NCBI GenBank assembly: GCA_023055505.1
Contig: JALIRH010000023.1
Span: forward strand, 9,058,423 to 9,122,422
Length of the DNA stretch: 64,000 nt
Origin: Callipepla californica brunnescens
Lineage: Eukaryota > Chordata > Aves > Galliformes > Odontophoridae
Direction of reading: 5' to 3'
Part shown: piece by piece, positions 1 to 10,300 of the stretch
Layout: the number at the start of each line of letters is the position of its first letter
Numbering within the stretch: the first letter of the stretch is position 1
Position numbers and translations under genes: made by a program
Notes under the pieces: generated by a model
Told to the model about the DNA's origin: nothing
Databases searched by the model: none
Seen by the model: only the letters and a program-made list of their open reading frames with translations

Positions 1-314
1 GCTGCTTGCTGCTCAAGGCTGCCCGTTGCTGCTGCTGTTCTCCCCGCTTCTTCCACCCCTGCTCTTTTGCCTCAGACCGTCGGAGCCGCTAGCAACCAGG
101 CCGCCCCTCGGATCCCGGCTGGTGACTTTCCCGGCGCTGTGCAAGCCCTTGCTTCTTTCCTATCTTTCCTATTGCTCGCCTTCCCTTCCCCATCACCCTT
201 ACTGGTAACAGTGTCCGCCTTCCCCTTCCCCATGTCCCTGGTCTCTACTGGTAATAAACTGGTCAGACCAACATTTAAACCGTTTGTCTCCCTCCTTTAT
301 ATTGGAGCGTGACA
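1..314 (+). mobile_element. LTR-like element, 3' part (cut by window start)
   Basis: This is the same sequence as 7467-7780, where the full element is visible. It contains an AATAAA at 253-258 followed by about 55 bp ending in GTGACA, as expected for the R/U5 end of a retroviral LTR. No primer-binding site follows, so it is more likely a solo LTR than part of a provirus. Confidence 0.4.
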
Positions 315-2321
315 GACGGAAAGCACGGGAGGAAGGGAAGCAGAATTATCTGCTCAAACATAAGAATGAAGTGTTATTTTTTTCTATACTTTTACCTTTA
401 CTTTTAGTTTCAGCAGGCTTGAAAATATCAATATAGGAATTGCTGTTTCATCTGTTTCAGTGCTTAACAGATTACAGCAAACAAACAAACCCTTCCATTT
501 GAATACTTCTACACTTCCTCCTGCACTGAACAACTCACATTTAAATGACTGGAAGTACTATTCCAGAACTTCTCCAAAAAACATATAGCAAAAGATGACG
601 ATCACACAGAAAGGGATATCAACTAACAAATATGTAACTTTTAACATTTAAGGTTTTATCGGGGGCAAAGTTTTTAGCGTATCTCTTTTCTATGCTCTAA
701 GTAGTGTGAGGAGATGACCTCAGAACAGTCAACTTGTATTCATGTGGGAGGAACTGGATCGTTTGTACCAGCCCCTGATGGGTATTTGGTCCACAGGGAC
801 ACTAGAGCTAGTGTGAGCTAAGACTTTGCAGCACTCATGCGGCGGTCATCTGAGCTTTAGCACCAGCTTTACTGTATTGCGCAACAACTTGCTAACACAC
901 TTAGGTACAGTGCACCCACGTCTCCTCCAGATACATTTATTTGTGTGCATAAGATGAATACCAGCAATGAGGAGGGAAATTGTCAGCTTTAAACACTTCA
1001 GATTGGCGTGATATGAAGCAAAACTGTTCAGATGGGGAATAAGAAGTTTCATCAGATGTATAGCTTGTACATGAGTGATAAGTTGAGTGATGCATCATGT
1101 TTAATACTTTTCTTCATTTATTCTAAAGTGAGGGCTTCTGGTTTTTTTTTTGTTGTTTTTTTTTTTTGTTTGTTTGTTTGTTTTCGCACGAAATGCTCCT
1201 TTTATCCTACATTTCCTGTGCAACAATTGAAGTGAAGACATTTTTACAGAGTGGGAACTGTTTTTTTCAGAATTTCTTATTACATCTTCATGTCTACGGT
1301 GGCCTGGCCTACCAGCTGCAGTTTGCAAGATTTTAACAGAAACAACCTTGTATGTTGTTGCTTCTTACAATGCTTCAGTCGTAGTTTTTAATGGGGTTAA
1401 TATTCTATGCCAGTGACTTGAGAACCAAAGCACTGATATGTATGTGTACGTGTTTCCATATGTACATTTCTAAGATACATAATATGCATTTCAATTAAAG
1501 AACTGTAAAAGACAAAGGAATTTCCCTTGGAAGTACCTTGAAGAGTTTCAAATTCCATACGTGAGATACTGGTGCTCAAAGCTCTGTTTACCCATAAAAA
1601 TGAGCATTGCTTTCTTACTCCTAAAAGATGAAAATAGGTTGTTTGGGAGATACTTTATGCAAAGTCAAGACTCAAAGATTCAGGTATCAGCTAGACAAGA
1701 TGGAAGTTCACGTTCTCTTCATCTCTGTATGCTTCGATGCGTGTGAAAAATCTTTTGGTTTATTTTCCCCGCTCCGGGCTTTTTTTACCTTAGAATTCTT
1801 CCAGGAAATCAGTAGTGTGAGTTTCAAGGAGAGAGACATACAACAACCCTTTTTTTGTTTAATTTCTGCACTGTTCCAAGTAGATTACCTTATTCATATA
1901 TATATCAGAAGACGAATTAGAATTCTTAAAAGCGTGGGTGATCGAACCAGGTAAAATTTTCGTCATGAATGTTTCATGTGCACATTTTCCAACACAAGCA
2001 AAAATTTAAGAGGACTCTAAAGGCCTAAAGTTTTCCAGAACAGATGCAAGAAAATCCACTTGTTCTCTCCTAAATAGTGAAGAATACGGCCCTAAACCTG
2101 AATGTTTAAGAAGTAGTATGAGATTCAACATGAAGTTAAAAGTTTGCAGTTTCAACTAAAATCACCAATGCCACGAGTTAAGTCACTTGGATTTCCCATA
2201 GAACTGCACAGCTTGGGAAGATACACTTGGGAGAGAGCCAGCACCGATGGGATAGCTGTTGTATGTAAATTTCCCGTTACGCTTGATGTTTATGGACATA
2301 ATAAAAATGGACATGAGTAAT
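315..2321. other. AT-rich spacer of unit copy 1, no gene seen
   Basis: About 2 kb of AT-rich DNA with only short, unrelated open frames on both strands. The one obvious structure is a T-rich simple repeat with TTTG runs at about 1140-1182. No CR1 similarity or protein domain was recognised. As the region upstream of the RING promoter it could hold distal regulatory sites, but nothing specific is visible. Confidence 0.7.
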
Positions 2322-2652
2322 GTCGATGACATCACTGAGCAGCAGACTGTGACATCACCGGGTGACGCATTGTGACTGCTCAGCCCTCACTGCTCCTCTC
2401 CTGGGGCGCTGGCGGAACCCGGCTCATTCTGGCTCGTTCCTGGACCCTGCTGAGCAGTTGTGCGAGGCTTGGAGGTCGAGCAACGGTTTATCTGTGCTGT
2501 GCTGTGCTGGGTCGTGCCTGGGGCTGCTTGCAGCATCTCAGTGCCCGAGCCCAGAGCATTGCTCGTTTCCCCGGCCCTGCCTAGTGCAGGCAACCGGGGC
2601 GCTACAGAGCGCACCCGCAGCAGCGGAGGTGAGTGGTGCGGGGACACCTGGG
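2322..2652 (+). promoter_or_regulatory. promoter / first-exon block A, copy 1
   Basis: This 331-bp block is repeated almost exactly at 3239-3565. I see only two substitutions and a 4-base indel. It starts with clustered CRE-like motifs: TGACATCA twice, then TGACGCA. It continues into a GC-rich stretch and ends with a strong splice-donor context, GGAG|GTGAGT, with the junction at 2628/2629. No TATA box is evident. The nearest good acceptor is at 3710, so exon A could splice to the RING coding exon across a 1082-bp intron. Its use as an alternative first exon is inferred. Confidence 0.6.
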
Positions 2653-2834
2653 GCTTATGGGGCAGCTGCAGGGAGTTACATTCACATCGTTGCCAAAGTG
2701 TATGCTTGAACCTCATCCTGAGCCTCAGTAGACAAACAGTGAAAGTGTCTCTTGCTCAGCATCCTGTGTCATGCCTAACAGCCTGCATGATTGGCAGGCA
2801 AGGGCTGACCTCCCCTGGGAAACCTCTGTGCCAG

Positions 2835-3236
2835 CTGAGGAAGGGTCTGCAGACAAGTCTTGTGAGCAGCAGGGAATTAGGGTTACTTAGCCTACAGAAA
2901 AATGGCATCAGGGGAGACCTTACTGCTCTCTACAGTCATCTCAGTGGAGTCAGAATGGAGGTGGGAATTGGTCTGCTCTCCCAGGAAACAAATGACAAGA
3001 TGCAATGGTGTCAGGCTGCACCAGCAAAGGTTTGGGTTGATGTTAGGAAAATTATATTCACTAAAAGTGTTACGAAGCATTGGAACGGGCTGCCAGAAAG
3101 TAGCTGTATCCACACCTCTGAAGTAAATCTAAAGGACATGTTGATTCAGTCTTTGGGAACTCGGTGTATTGGCAGATTTCTCAGTTCTAGGGTAGTTTTG
3201 GAACTAGATGGTCTTGGAGTACTTTTAGAACCCAGT
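2835..3236 (+). mobile_element. CR1 LINE fragment between the two promoter blocks
   Basis: The translated + strand resembles the last part of CR1 ORF2, with short motifs such as LGLLSLQKNG, GDLTALYSHL and KHWNGLPESS in the CR1 order. The nucleotide end (GGAACTAGATGGTCTT) resembles the CR1 3' untranslated end but lacks the terminal short repeat. It is old and truncated. It produces a long open frame across 2460-3269 together with promoter block A, which I do not consider a gene. Confidence 0.8.
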
Positions 3237-3238
3237 GA

Positions 3239-3565
3239 GTCGATGACATCACTGAGCAGCAGACTGTGACATCACCGGGTGACGCACTGTGACTGCTCAG
3301 CCCTCACTGCTCCTCTCCTGGGGCGCTGGCGGAACCCGGCTCATTCTGGCTCCTGGACCCTGCTGAGCAGTTGTGCAAGGCTTGGAGGTCGAGCAACGGT
3401 TTATCTGTGCTGTGCTGTGCTGGGTCGTGCCTGGGGCTGCTTGCAGCATCTCAGTGCCCGAGCCCAGAGCATTGCTCGTTTCCCCGGCCCTGCCTAGTGC
3501 AGGCAACCGGGGCGCTACAGAGCGCACCCGCAGCAGCGGAGGTGAGTGGTGCGGGGACACCTGGG
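3239..3565 (+). promoter_or_regulatory. promoter / first-exon block B of the RING gene, copy 1
   Basis: This 327-bp block is a near-identical copy of 2322-2652. It carries CRE-like TGACATCA (twice) and TGACGCA motifs within the first 60 bp, then GC-rich sequence, then the donor GGAG|GTGAGT at 3541/3542. It is the proximal promoter and noncoding first exon for the RING coding exon. The only ATG near its start opens a nine-codon frame ending in TGA. The RING frame stays open back through the splice junction into this exon, but I see no in-frame ATG there. CRE-like sites are common in CREB/CREM-driven, often germline, promoters; that inference is weak here. Confidence 0.65.
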
Positions 3566-3710
3566 TCGCTCAGGGCAGCCATGGGTTAGGGTAGGGTGCA
3601 CGAGATAAACCAGTGTGGGGCTTGGGAAGGCTTCCTGCTGAGGAATGGACTGCTGAGGACGTTCAGACGCTGGGACAGAGAGTGACTGTGAGCCTCTTCC
3701 TCTCTTGCAG
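3542..3710 (+). other. 169-bp intron of the RING gene, copy 1
   Basis: The donor GTGAGT at 3542 and the pyrimidine-rich acceptor ending TTGCAG at 3710 are both strong. Splicing joins noncoding exon B to the coding exon, which begins TGTGACACC at 3711. The intron is short for a vertebrate and has no recognisable repeat. Confidence 0.7.
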
Positions 3711-3788
3711 TGTGACACCACCGCTGCAGCTCTGGTGAAGAACAGCTTGTCATCTGCAGTTCTCCCAGCCCACTGCAGCTCAAAGACC

Positions 3789-4829
3789 ATGGCTGCGGAA
3801 GAGCCATGGACGTGTCCCATCTGCGGCGATGTGCGACAGGACGTCGCACGTGTGACTCCATGCAACCACACGTTCTGTGCTGGCTGCATCCATCGGTGGG
3901 CGAGGCTGAAAGACACGTGCCCACTGTGCAGGGCGGCCATGAAGAGCATCCGGGTCTCCATGCGGGGAAACACGTTCCTTGAATGCACGGTGTCCCCACC
4001 CGCATTGCCAGTGCCCATCGGCTTCGGCACCACCACCGGCCCCAGCGGCACCGCGGCAGCTGCTGAACACAGCAATGTGGAAGCAGAGAGAGTGGGTGGC
4101 CTTCTACCGGAGCAGTGGGCAGCACTCTTCAGGGAGAGACGCGACCTCCTGTGGCCGGTGCTGCCCTGGCTGGAGGAGATACTCTCCGTCATCCCGGGGA
4201 TTCGCCCCTGGCAGATCATTATAACGGTGAGCACGATCCAGGTACTGCTATGCCAGGTGGGCCTGGACAGGGCCGCCCTGGTGCGGCGCGCCCATAGCAT
4301 CCTTGGAGCCGTCACCGCACCACTGATGGAAAGGCTCATCAACGTCATCGTGATGCTGTGCGGCCCGGAGGCCCGGAGGCTGCTGGGCCTCCCAGAGCCC
4401 AACAACGCCCAGCAGCAGGAGGACGGCCGCGAAGAGCCCGGCGTGGAACAGCAGCACGAGGACGGCCCCGCGGCCCCGTCCGGTCCCGCCGCGTCCCCGC
4501 AGGGCACCGCCGCCCCCAGCGCCGCTCCCTACGACGGCTCCGCGGGTCCCGAAGCGGAGGAGCTCCCCGGCACGTCCGGCGGGGCTCTGGGCGGGGGTGC
4601 CGCCGAGCTCCCCGCCGCACCCAGCCCCGCGCAGCGGGAGCGGCCCGGCGACGAGCCGGGTCCCGAGGCGGCCGGTCCCTCCGAGCAGGGACGCAGCCGC
4701 GGCCCCTCCGCTCGCGGCCGGGGCGGGAAGCGCTCGGCCGGTGGGCCCCGGCGCCCCACGAAGAGGAGGGCCGCCAGCGCCCAGCGCGCTCCTCCGCCCC
4801 ACAAGAGGCGGCCTCCCCGACGCCCCTAG
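3789..4829 (+). CDS. RING-finger protein, TOPORS/ICP0-like N-terminal RING, copy 1
   Basis: A 346-residue protein encoded in one exon. The start chosen is the ATG at 3789, in an excellent Kozak context (GACCATGG). The frame is open 84 bases further upstream but without an ATG. A C3HC4 RING spans residues 9-47: Cys9, Cys12, Cys25, His27, Cys30, Cys33, Cys44 and Cys47, with Trp37 and the CPLC signature. This implies E3 ubiquitin-ligase activity through an E2 partner. Residues 105-200 are hydrophobic and probably helical, with no family I recognise. Residues 201-297 are rich in Ala, Pro, Gly and Glu. Residues 298-346 are strongly Arg/Lys-rich with nuclear-localisation-like clusters. The RING-first layout resembles TOPORS, but the protein is much shorter and the middle does not obviously match. 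The exon's 3' half is very GC-rich beside AT-rich flanks. An identical copy lies at 11255-12295. Confidence 0.88.
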   Translation: MAAEEPWTCPICGDVRQDVARVTPCNHTFCAGCIHRWARLKDTCPLCRAAMKSIRVSMRGNTFLECTVSPPALPVPIGFGTTTGPSGTAAAAEHSNVEAERVGGLLPEQWAALFRERRDLLWPVLPWLEEILSVIPGIRPWQIIITVSTIQVLLCQVGLDRAALVRRAHSILGAVTAPLMERLINVIVMLCGPEARRLLGLPEPNNAQQQEDGREEPGVEQQHEDGPAAPSGPAASPQGTAAPSAAPYDGSAGPEAEELPGTSGGALGGGAAELPAAPSPAQRERPGDEPGPEAAGPSEQGRSRGPSARGRGGKRSAGGPRRPTKRRAASAQRAPPPHKRRPPRRP

Positions 4830-4868
4830 CCGTTCTTAACACCGCCTGTCCCTTATGATGTAGCGTAT

Positions 4869-4896
4869 AATAAACAAAGGATGTTATAAAAATAAA
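4869..4896 (+). terminator. polyadenylation signals of the RING gene, copy 1
   Basis: Two AATAAA hexamers, at 4869-4874 and 4891-4896, start 40 and 62 bases after the stop codon. The 3' untranslated region would therefore be only about 60-90 bases long. Confidence 0.75.
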
Positions 4897-4914
4897 GGAA
4901 GCGTGGAATCACGC

Positions 4915-5604
4915 ATTGTTCCTAGCGTCCAGTTTTCGAGACGGTTCCCCCTTCACGAGCACCTCTTACGCGCGCTGTGCCATAGAACCCGTGCCCATTG
5001 AGCTGGGCCATCTGATGATTCATATTGAAACTAATGCCACCAAAAAAAGCAAAGAGTCATACTAATTGGGGATTCCAATTAGTGCTCAGAGACACAGAGG
5101 CCCCCATTTGCTGCCCAGATAACCTCTCTGGAGAGGATTTTTCTGAGGTGAGCAGTTATCAGGGAAGACCGAAGCAAAAAATGTGTCAAGTACTTCAGCC
5201 TTCTCCCTGTCTCTTGATACCAGCCTGCTTGTGTCACTCACTAAGGGTTGCCAGTTGGGAGGACAGAGAGCACTGCTTGCACAGCCAATCCCTTTAGCAT
5301 GCTTCCAAAGGATGTAAAGTCCCTTTAAATGTTTTGTACTTTCCTTGTTTCAGTGTCCTGAGACCCTACTGGAATGACAGTGAGCTAATTGTAGTCGTCT
5401 TGTCAGATGTGGTAGAGCCTTCCTGAAGCCTCTGACACTTGACCCCAGAACATTTTATTTTCCTCAGTCTGATGGGATGCTGGCTGCCTTGAGTTTTGTG
5501 GTTTTGCCTTTGAAATAACCTATCTGTGCATAGGTTATCTGTAGTTTCCACACTCCTTGTTTTTGTCCCTCATCGCACTTTGTTTATATTTCATCCTATA
5601 GCCC
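4915..5604. other. spacer downstream of the RING gene, copy 1
   Basis: No gene seen. A short stretch at about 5095-5142 (CATTTGCTGCCCAGATAACC) resembles a stretch at 17888-17930 that runs into a CR1 relic, so part of this block may be very old CR1. The rest is unassigned. Confidence 0.5.
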
Positions 5605-6565
5605 TGACAGCCACCGGTTAATGGCTCAGTGTCTGGATGGAGATCAGTGACAAGCAATGTCCCCCAGATTACTTTTTGTTGTCTTCAACAACAGTGACAC
5701 TGACAGTGGGACCAAGTGTACCCTCTGCGAGTTTGCTGCTGATGCCAAGCTGTGGGGTGCAGTTGTCACACCAAAGGGATGGGATGCCATCCAGAGAGAC
5801 CTAAACAGGCTTGAGCAGAGGTCTCAGGTGAATATCACAAGGTTCAGCAAATCGAAGTGCAAGGTCTTGCACCTGGGTCAAGGCAACCCTGACTATCAAT
5901 TCCAGCTGCAGAATGAAAGGATTTTGCACAGCCTTGCAAAAAGGACCTGAGGGCAGTGGTGGATGGGAAGGTAGACAAGAGACAGCAGTGCACCCTTGAA
6001 GCCCAGAAAGCCAACCGTGTCCTGGGCTGAATAAAATAAATGGCCAGCAGGTCGAGGGAGGTGATCCTTACCTGGAGTACTGCATCCAGATGTGGATTCC
6101 TCAGTACAGGAGAGACATAGACCTTTTGGAGCAGATCCAGAGTACGGCCACAAAGATGATCCATGACGTGGAACACCTGCCCTATGAGAACAGACTGAGA
6201 GAGCTGGGGCTGTTCAGCCTGGAGAAGAGAATGCTGCAAGGTGAGCTGATAGCGGCCTCTCGGTATCTGAAGGGGAGCTACAGGGAAGAAGGGGACAGAC
6301 ACTGTTGCAGGGTTTGTGGTGACAGAACAAGGGGGTATTGTTTCAAGCTCAGAGAGGGTAGATTTGGGTTACTATCAAGGAAAAACCTTCTATAGAGAGG
6401 TTGGTGGAGCCCTGTTACAGGTTGCCCATTTTGCTGGTGGATGCCCCATCACTGGAGACTTTCCAGGCGAGGCTGGACTAGGCCCTGGGTAACCTCATCT
6501 AGCTATGGATGTTCCGTGTTCATTGCAGGGGTGATGGATTAGATGGCCTTCAGAGGTCCCTCTTT
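5605..6565 (+). mobile_element. CR1 LINE, decayed ORF2 3' half, copy 1
   Basis: The translated frames contain CR1 reverse-transcriptase C-terminal motifs in order: CKVLHLGQGN, then IQMWIPQYRRDIDLLEQIQS, then LRELGLFSLEKRML. Frameshifts and stops are frequent, and there is an internal deletion near 6040-6075. It ends in the CR1-typical GATGGCCTTCAGAGGTCCC, without the terminal short repeat. The segment from 6266 on is the part that differs from copy 2, so it also marks the recombination boundary of the array. Confidence 0.9.
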
Positions 6566-6784
6566 TCAATTTCATAGAAAATGCTAATATAGCTTTAATA
6601 ATCAAGTGGTTGAAAGGATTCCATTAGTATCAGCAAGTGAATACAACGTGAATGTATTCTGGAAACATCAACGTCCAAACAGAACTCTTCTCGTAGTAAA
6701 GAAAAAAATGAAGGGTTCCTTTTATCCAACAGAAGAAGCAGACTCGTCATCTCTGCTTTCAGTAATCTGTCATTAATTTGTCAT
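6566..6784. other. short AT-rich spacer before the LTR
   Basis: No gene or recognised repeat. It is present only in copy 1, because copy 2 leaves the unit within the preceding CR1. Confidence 0.6.
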
Positions 6785-7780
6785 TGTCACCTGTTACCTC
6801 AGTGCGGACTTGATTGTAATCCAATTGACAAAGTAGTGACATAGCATGAGTTGAAGCAGTTTTTAACGCAACATGTTATGTTAAAATTAGCTTTATACAC
6901 TGCATAGCAGTATGAGAGTCAGGGGGCTGGAGGGTGGTGTAAGAGACTATTATTTTATCCCGTTGCCTCAGAGTTTGCTGATGAACGTGTCCAAACGTCT
7001 CCAAGCTGGTCCTGGACGAGGTTGTCAAATCCTTTGTCTAAGGGACAAGCAGATGGGCTTGTGCTGGGGCAACGAAAGGGAGATAAGCTGCTGCTCAGTG
7101 TCCGCTTAACACTTTTTTGTGCGGTACTCATCTCCGTGGGGAGACAGCCATCTCAGGAGACGCTTGCCTGGCACACTAGCACGGGATTTGTTACGTAGGC
7201 AAGAGAAATGGAGGATAAAAGAGAGATCGACTGCCATGAGACTGCTGGAGTTGTTTCTGTTGGTGTTGTTGGTGTGCGTTCTTCCATCGGAAGCCTCCTG
7301 AGCTGATTCCCTGCTGCTGAACTCCCTCCTGGGCCTGCTGCCTGAGACATGCTGCTTTCTCCTGGACCTTGCTGCTCCATTGAGGTGTTCTGCCATCTGA
7401 ACCCTCACGAGCTGATGGCTGTTTGCCGCTTCTCCAGTGCTGACCCAGTGCCGCTTCTCCAGGACAGCTGCTTGCTGCTCAAGGCTGCCCGTTGCTGCTG
7501 CTGTTCTCCCCGCTTCTTCCACCCCTGCTCTTTTGCCTCAGACCGTCGGAGCCGCTAGCAACCAGGCCGCCCCTCGGATCCCGGCTGGTGACTTTCCCGG
7601 CGCTGTGCAAGCCCTTGCTTCTTTCCTATCTTTCCTATTGCTCGCCTTCCCTTCCCCATCACCCTTACTGGTAACAGTGTCCGCCTTCCCCTTCCCCATG
7701 TCCCTGGTCTCTACTGGTAATAAACTGGTCAGACCAACATTTAAACCGTTTGTCTCCCTCCTTTATATTGGAGCGTGACA
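6785..7780 (+). mobile_element. LTR-like element spanning the unit junction
   Basis: Candidate solo LTR of about 1 kb. The proposed ends TGTCAC (6785) and GTGACA (7775-7780) form a 6-bp terminal inverted repeat of the TG...CA type. A TATA-like ATAAAA lies at 7215-7220 and AATAAA at 7719-7724, about 56 bases before the end. No matching target-site duplication is visible: TGTCAT precedes and GACGGA follows. No primer-binding site or polypurine tract adjoins it. The 3' end is better supported than the start. It could be an old avian endogenous-retrovirus LTR carrying its own promoter and poly(A) signal, placed upstream of each RING gene. Confidence 0.4.
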
Positions 7781-9787
7781 GACGGAAAGCACGGGAGGAA
7801 GGGAAGCAGAATTATCTGCTCAAACATAAGAATGAAGTGTTATTTTTTTCTATACTTTTACCTTTACTTTTAGTTTCAGCAGGCTTGAAAATATCAATAT
7901 AGGAATTGCTGTTTCATCTGTTTCAGTGCTTAACAGATTACAGCAAACAAACAAACCCTTCCATTTGAATACTTCTACACTTCCTCCTGCACTGAACAAC
8001 TCACATTTAAATGACTGGAAGTACTATTCCAGAACTTCTCCAAAAAACATATAGCAAAAGATGACGATCACACAGAAAGGGATATCAACTAACAAATATG
8101 TAACTTTTAACATTTAAGGTTTTATCGGGGGCAAAGTTTTTAGCGTATCTCTTTTCTATGCTCTAAGTAGTGTGAGGAGATGACCTCAGAACAGTCAACT
8201 TGTATTCATGTGGGAGGAACTGGATCGTTTGTACCAGCCCCTGATGGGTATTTGGTCCACAGGGACACTAGAGCTAGTGTGAGCTAAGACTTTGCAGCAC
8301 TCATGCGGCGGTCATCTGAGCTTTAGCACCAGCTTTACTGTATTGCGCAACAACTTGCTAACACACTTAGGTACAGTGCACCCACGTCTCCTCCAGATAC
8401 ATTTATTTGTGTGCATAAGATGAATACCAGCAATGAGGAGGGAAATTGTCAGCTTTAAACACTTCAGATTGGCGTGATATGAAGCAAAACTGTTCAGATG
8501 GGGAATAAGAAGTTTCATCAGATGTATAGCTTGTACATGAGTGATAAGTTGAGTGATGCATCATGTTTAATACTTTTCTTCATTTATTCTAAAGTGAGGG
8601 CTTCTGGTTTTTTTTTTGTTGTTTTTTTTTTTTGTTTGTTTGTTTGTTTTCGCACGAAATGCTCCTTTTATCCTACATTTCCTGTGCAACAATTGAAGTG
8701 AAGACATTTTTACAGAGTGGGAACTGTTTTTTTCAGAATTTCTTATTACATCTTCATGTCTACGGTGGCCTGGCCTACCAGCTGCAGTTTGCAAGATTTT
8801 AACAGAAACAACCTTGTATGTTGTTGCTTCTTACAATGCTTCAGTCGTAGTTTTTAATGGGGTTAATATTCTATGCCAGTGACTTGAGAACCAAAGCACT
8901 GATATGTATGTGTACGTGTTTCCATATGTACATTTCTAAGATACATAATATGCATTTCAATTAAAGAACTGTAAAAGACAAAGGAATTTCCCTTGGAAGT
9001 ACCTTGAAGAGTTTCAAATTCCATACGTGAGATACTGGTGCTCAAAGCTCTGTTTACCCATAAAAATGAGCATTGCTTTCTTACTCCTAAAAGATGAAAA
9101 TAGGTTGTTTGGGAGATACTTTATGCAAAGTCAAGACTCAAAGATTCAGGTATCAGCTAGACAAGATGGAAGTTCACGTTCTCTTCATCTCTGTATGCTT
9201 CGATGCGTGTGAAAAATCTTTTGGTTTATTTTCCCCGCTCCGGGCTTTTTTTACCTTAGAATTCTTCCAGGAAATCAGTAGTGTGAGTTTCAAGGAGAGA
9301 GACATACAACAACCCTTTTTTTGTTTAATTTCTGCACTGTTCCAAGTAGATTACCTTATTCATATATATATCAGAAGACGAATTAGAATTCTTAAAAGCG
9401 TGGGTGATCGAACCAGGTAAAATTTTCGTCATGAATGTTTCATGTGCACATTTTCCAACACAAGCAAAAATTTAAGAGGACTCTAAAGGCCTAAAGTTTT
9501 CCAGAACAGATGCAAGAAAATCCACTTGTTCTCTCCTAAATAGTGAAGAATACGGCCCTAAACCTGAATGTTTAAGAAGTAGTATGAGATTCAACATGAA
9601 GTTAAAAGTTTGCAGTTTCAACTAAAATCACCAATGCCACGAGTTAAGTCACTTGGATTTCCCATAGAACTGCACAGCTTGGGAAGATACACTTGGGAGA
9701 GAGCCAGCACCGATGGGATAGCTGTTGTATGTAAATTTCCCGTTACGCTTGATGTTTATGGACATAATAAAAATGGACATGAGTAAT
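7781..9787. other. AT-rich spacer of unit copy 2, no gene seen
   Basis: Counterpart of 315-2321, with the same short frames and the T-rich/TTTG simple repeat at about 8606-8648. Nothing further is recognised. Confidence 0.7.
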
Positions 9788-10118
9788 GTCGATGACATCA
9801 CTGAGCAGCAGACTGTGACATCACCGGGTGACGCATTGTGACTGCTCAGCCCTCACTGCTCCTCTCCTGGGGCGCTGGCGGAACCCGGCTCATTCTGGCT
9901 CGTTCCTGGACCCTGCTGAGCAGTTGTGCGAGGCTTGGAGGTCGAGCAACGGTTTATCTGTGCTGTGCTGTGCTGGGTCGTGCCTGGGGCTGCTTGCAGC
10001 ATCTCAGTGCCCGAGCCCAGAGCATTGCTCGTTTCCCCGGCCCTGCCTAGTGCAGGCAACCGGGGCGCTACAGAGCGCACCCGCAGCAGCGGAGGTGAGT
10101 GGTGCGGGGACACCTGGG
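9788..10118 (+). promoter_or_regulatory. promoter / first-exon block A, copy 2
   Basis: Counterpart of 2322-2652, including the clustered CRE-like motifs and the donor GGAG|GTGAGT at 10094/10095. Confidence 0.6.
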
Positions 10119-10300
10119 GCTTATGGGGCAGCTGCAGGGAGTTACATTCACATCGTTGCCAAAGTGTATGCTTGAACCTCATCCTGAGCCTCAGTAGACA
10201 AACAGTGAAAGTGTCTCTTGCTCAGCATCCTGTGTCATGCCTAACAGCCTGCATGATTGGCAGGCAAGGGCTGACCTCCCCTGGGAAACCTCTGTGCCAG

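Larger units (their letters stand above)
1..7466 (+). repeat. 7466-bp tandem unit, copy 1 (RING-gene unit)
   Basis: Every feature from position 1 onward recurs 7466 bp downstream in the same orientation. The unit contains an LTR tail, an AT-rich spacer, promoter block A, a CR1 fragment, promoter block B, the RING gene, a second CR1 and a spacer leading into the next LTR. Positions 1-6265 and 7467-13731 appear identical, and all open frames in both copies translate the same. The window starts inside the unit, so I cannot tell whether this is the first copy of the array. Near-identity means very recent duplication, ongoing homogenisation, or an assembly duplication. Confidence 0.95.

Noticed and set aside
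3705..3788. Upstream extension of the RING frame to position 3705
   Set aside because: It begins with a TTG inside the splice acceptor. The first in-frame ATG is at 3789 with a strong Kozak context.
3515..4507. 330-codon open frame on the - strand, with its copy at 10981-11973
   Set aside because: It is the antisense of the RING exon and exists because that exon is GC-rich and lacks the complementary stop codons. It has no domain, start context or splice support.
4248..4858. Several overlapping 80-184 codon frames on both strands over the 3' half of the RING exon, and their copies
   Set aside because: Arg/Pro/Ala/Gly-rich low-complexity translations are expected in every frame of a very GC-rich stretch. 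Only the frame with the RING motif is supported.
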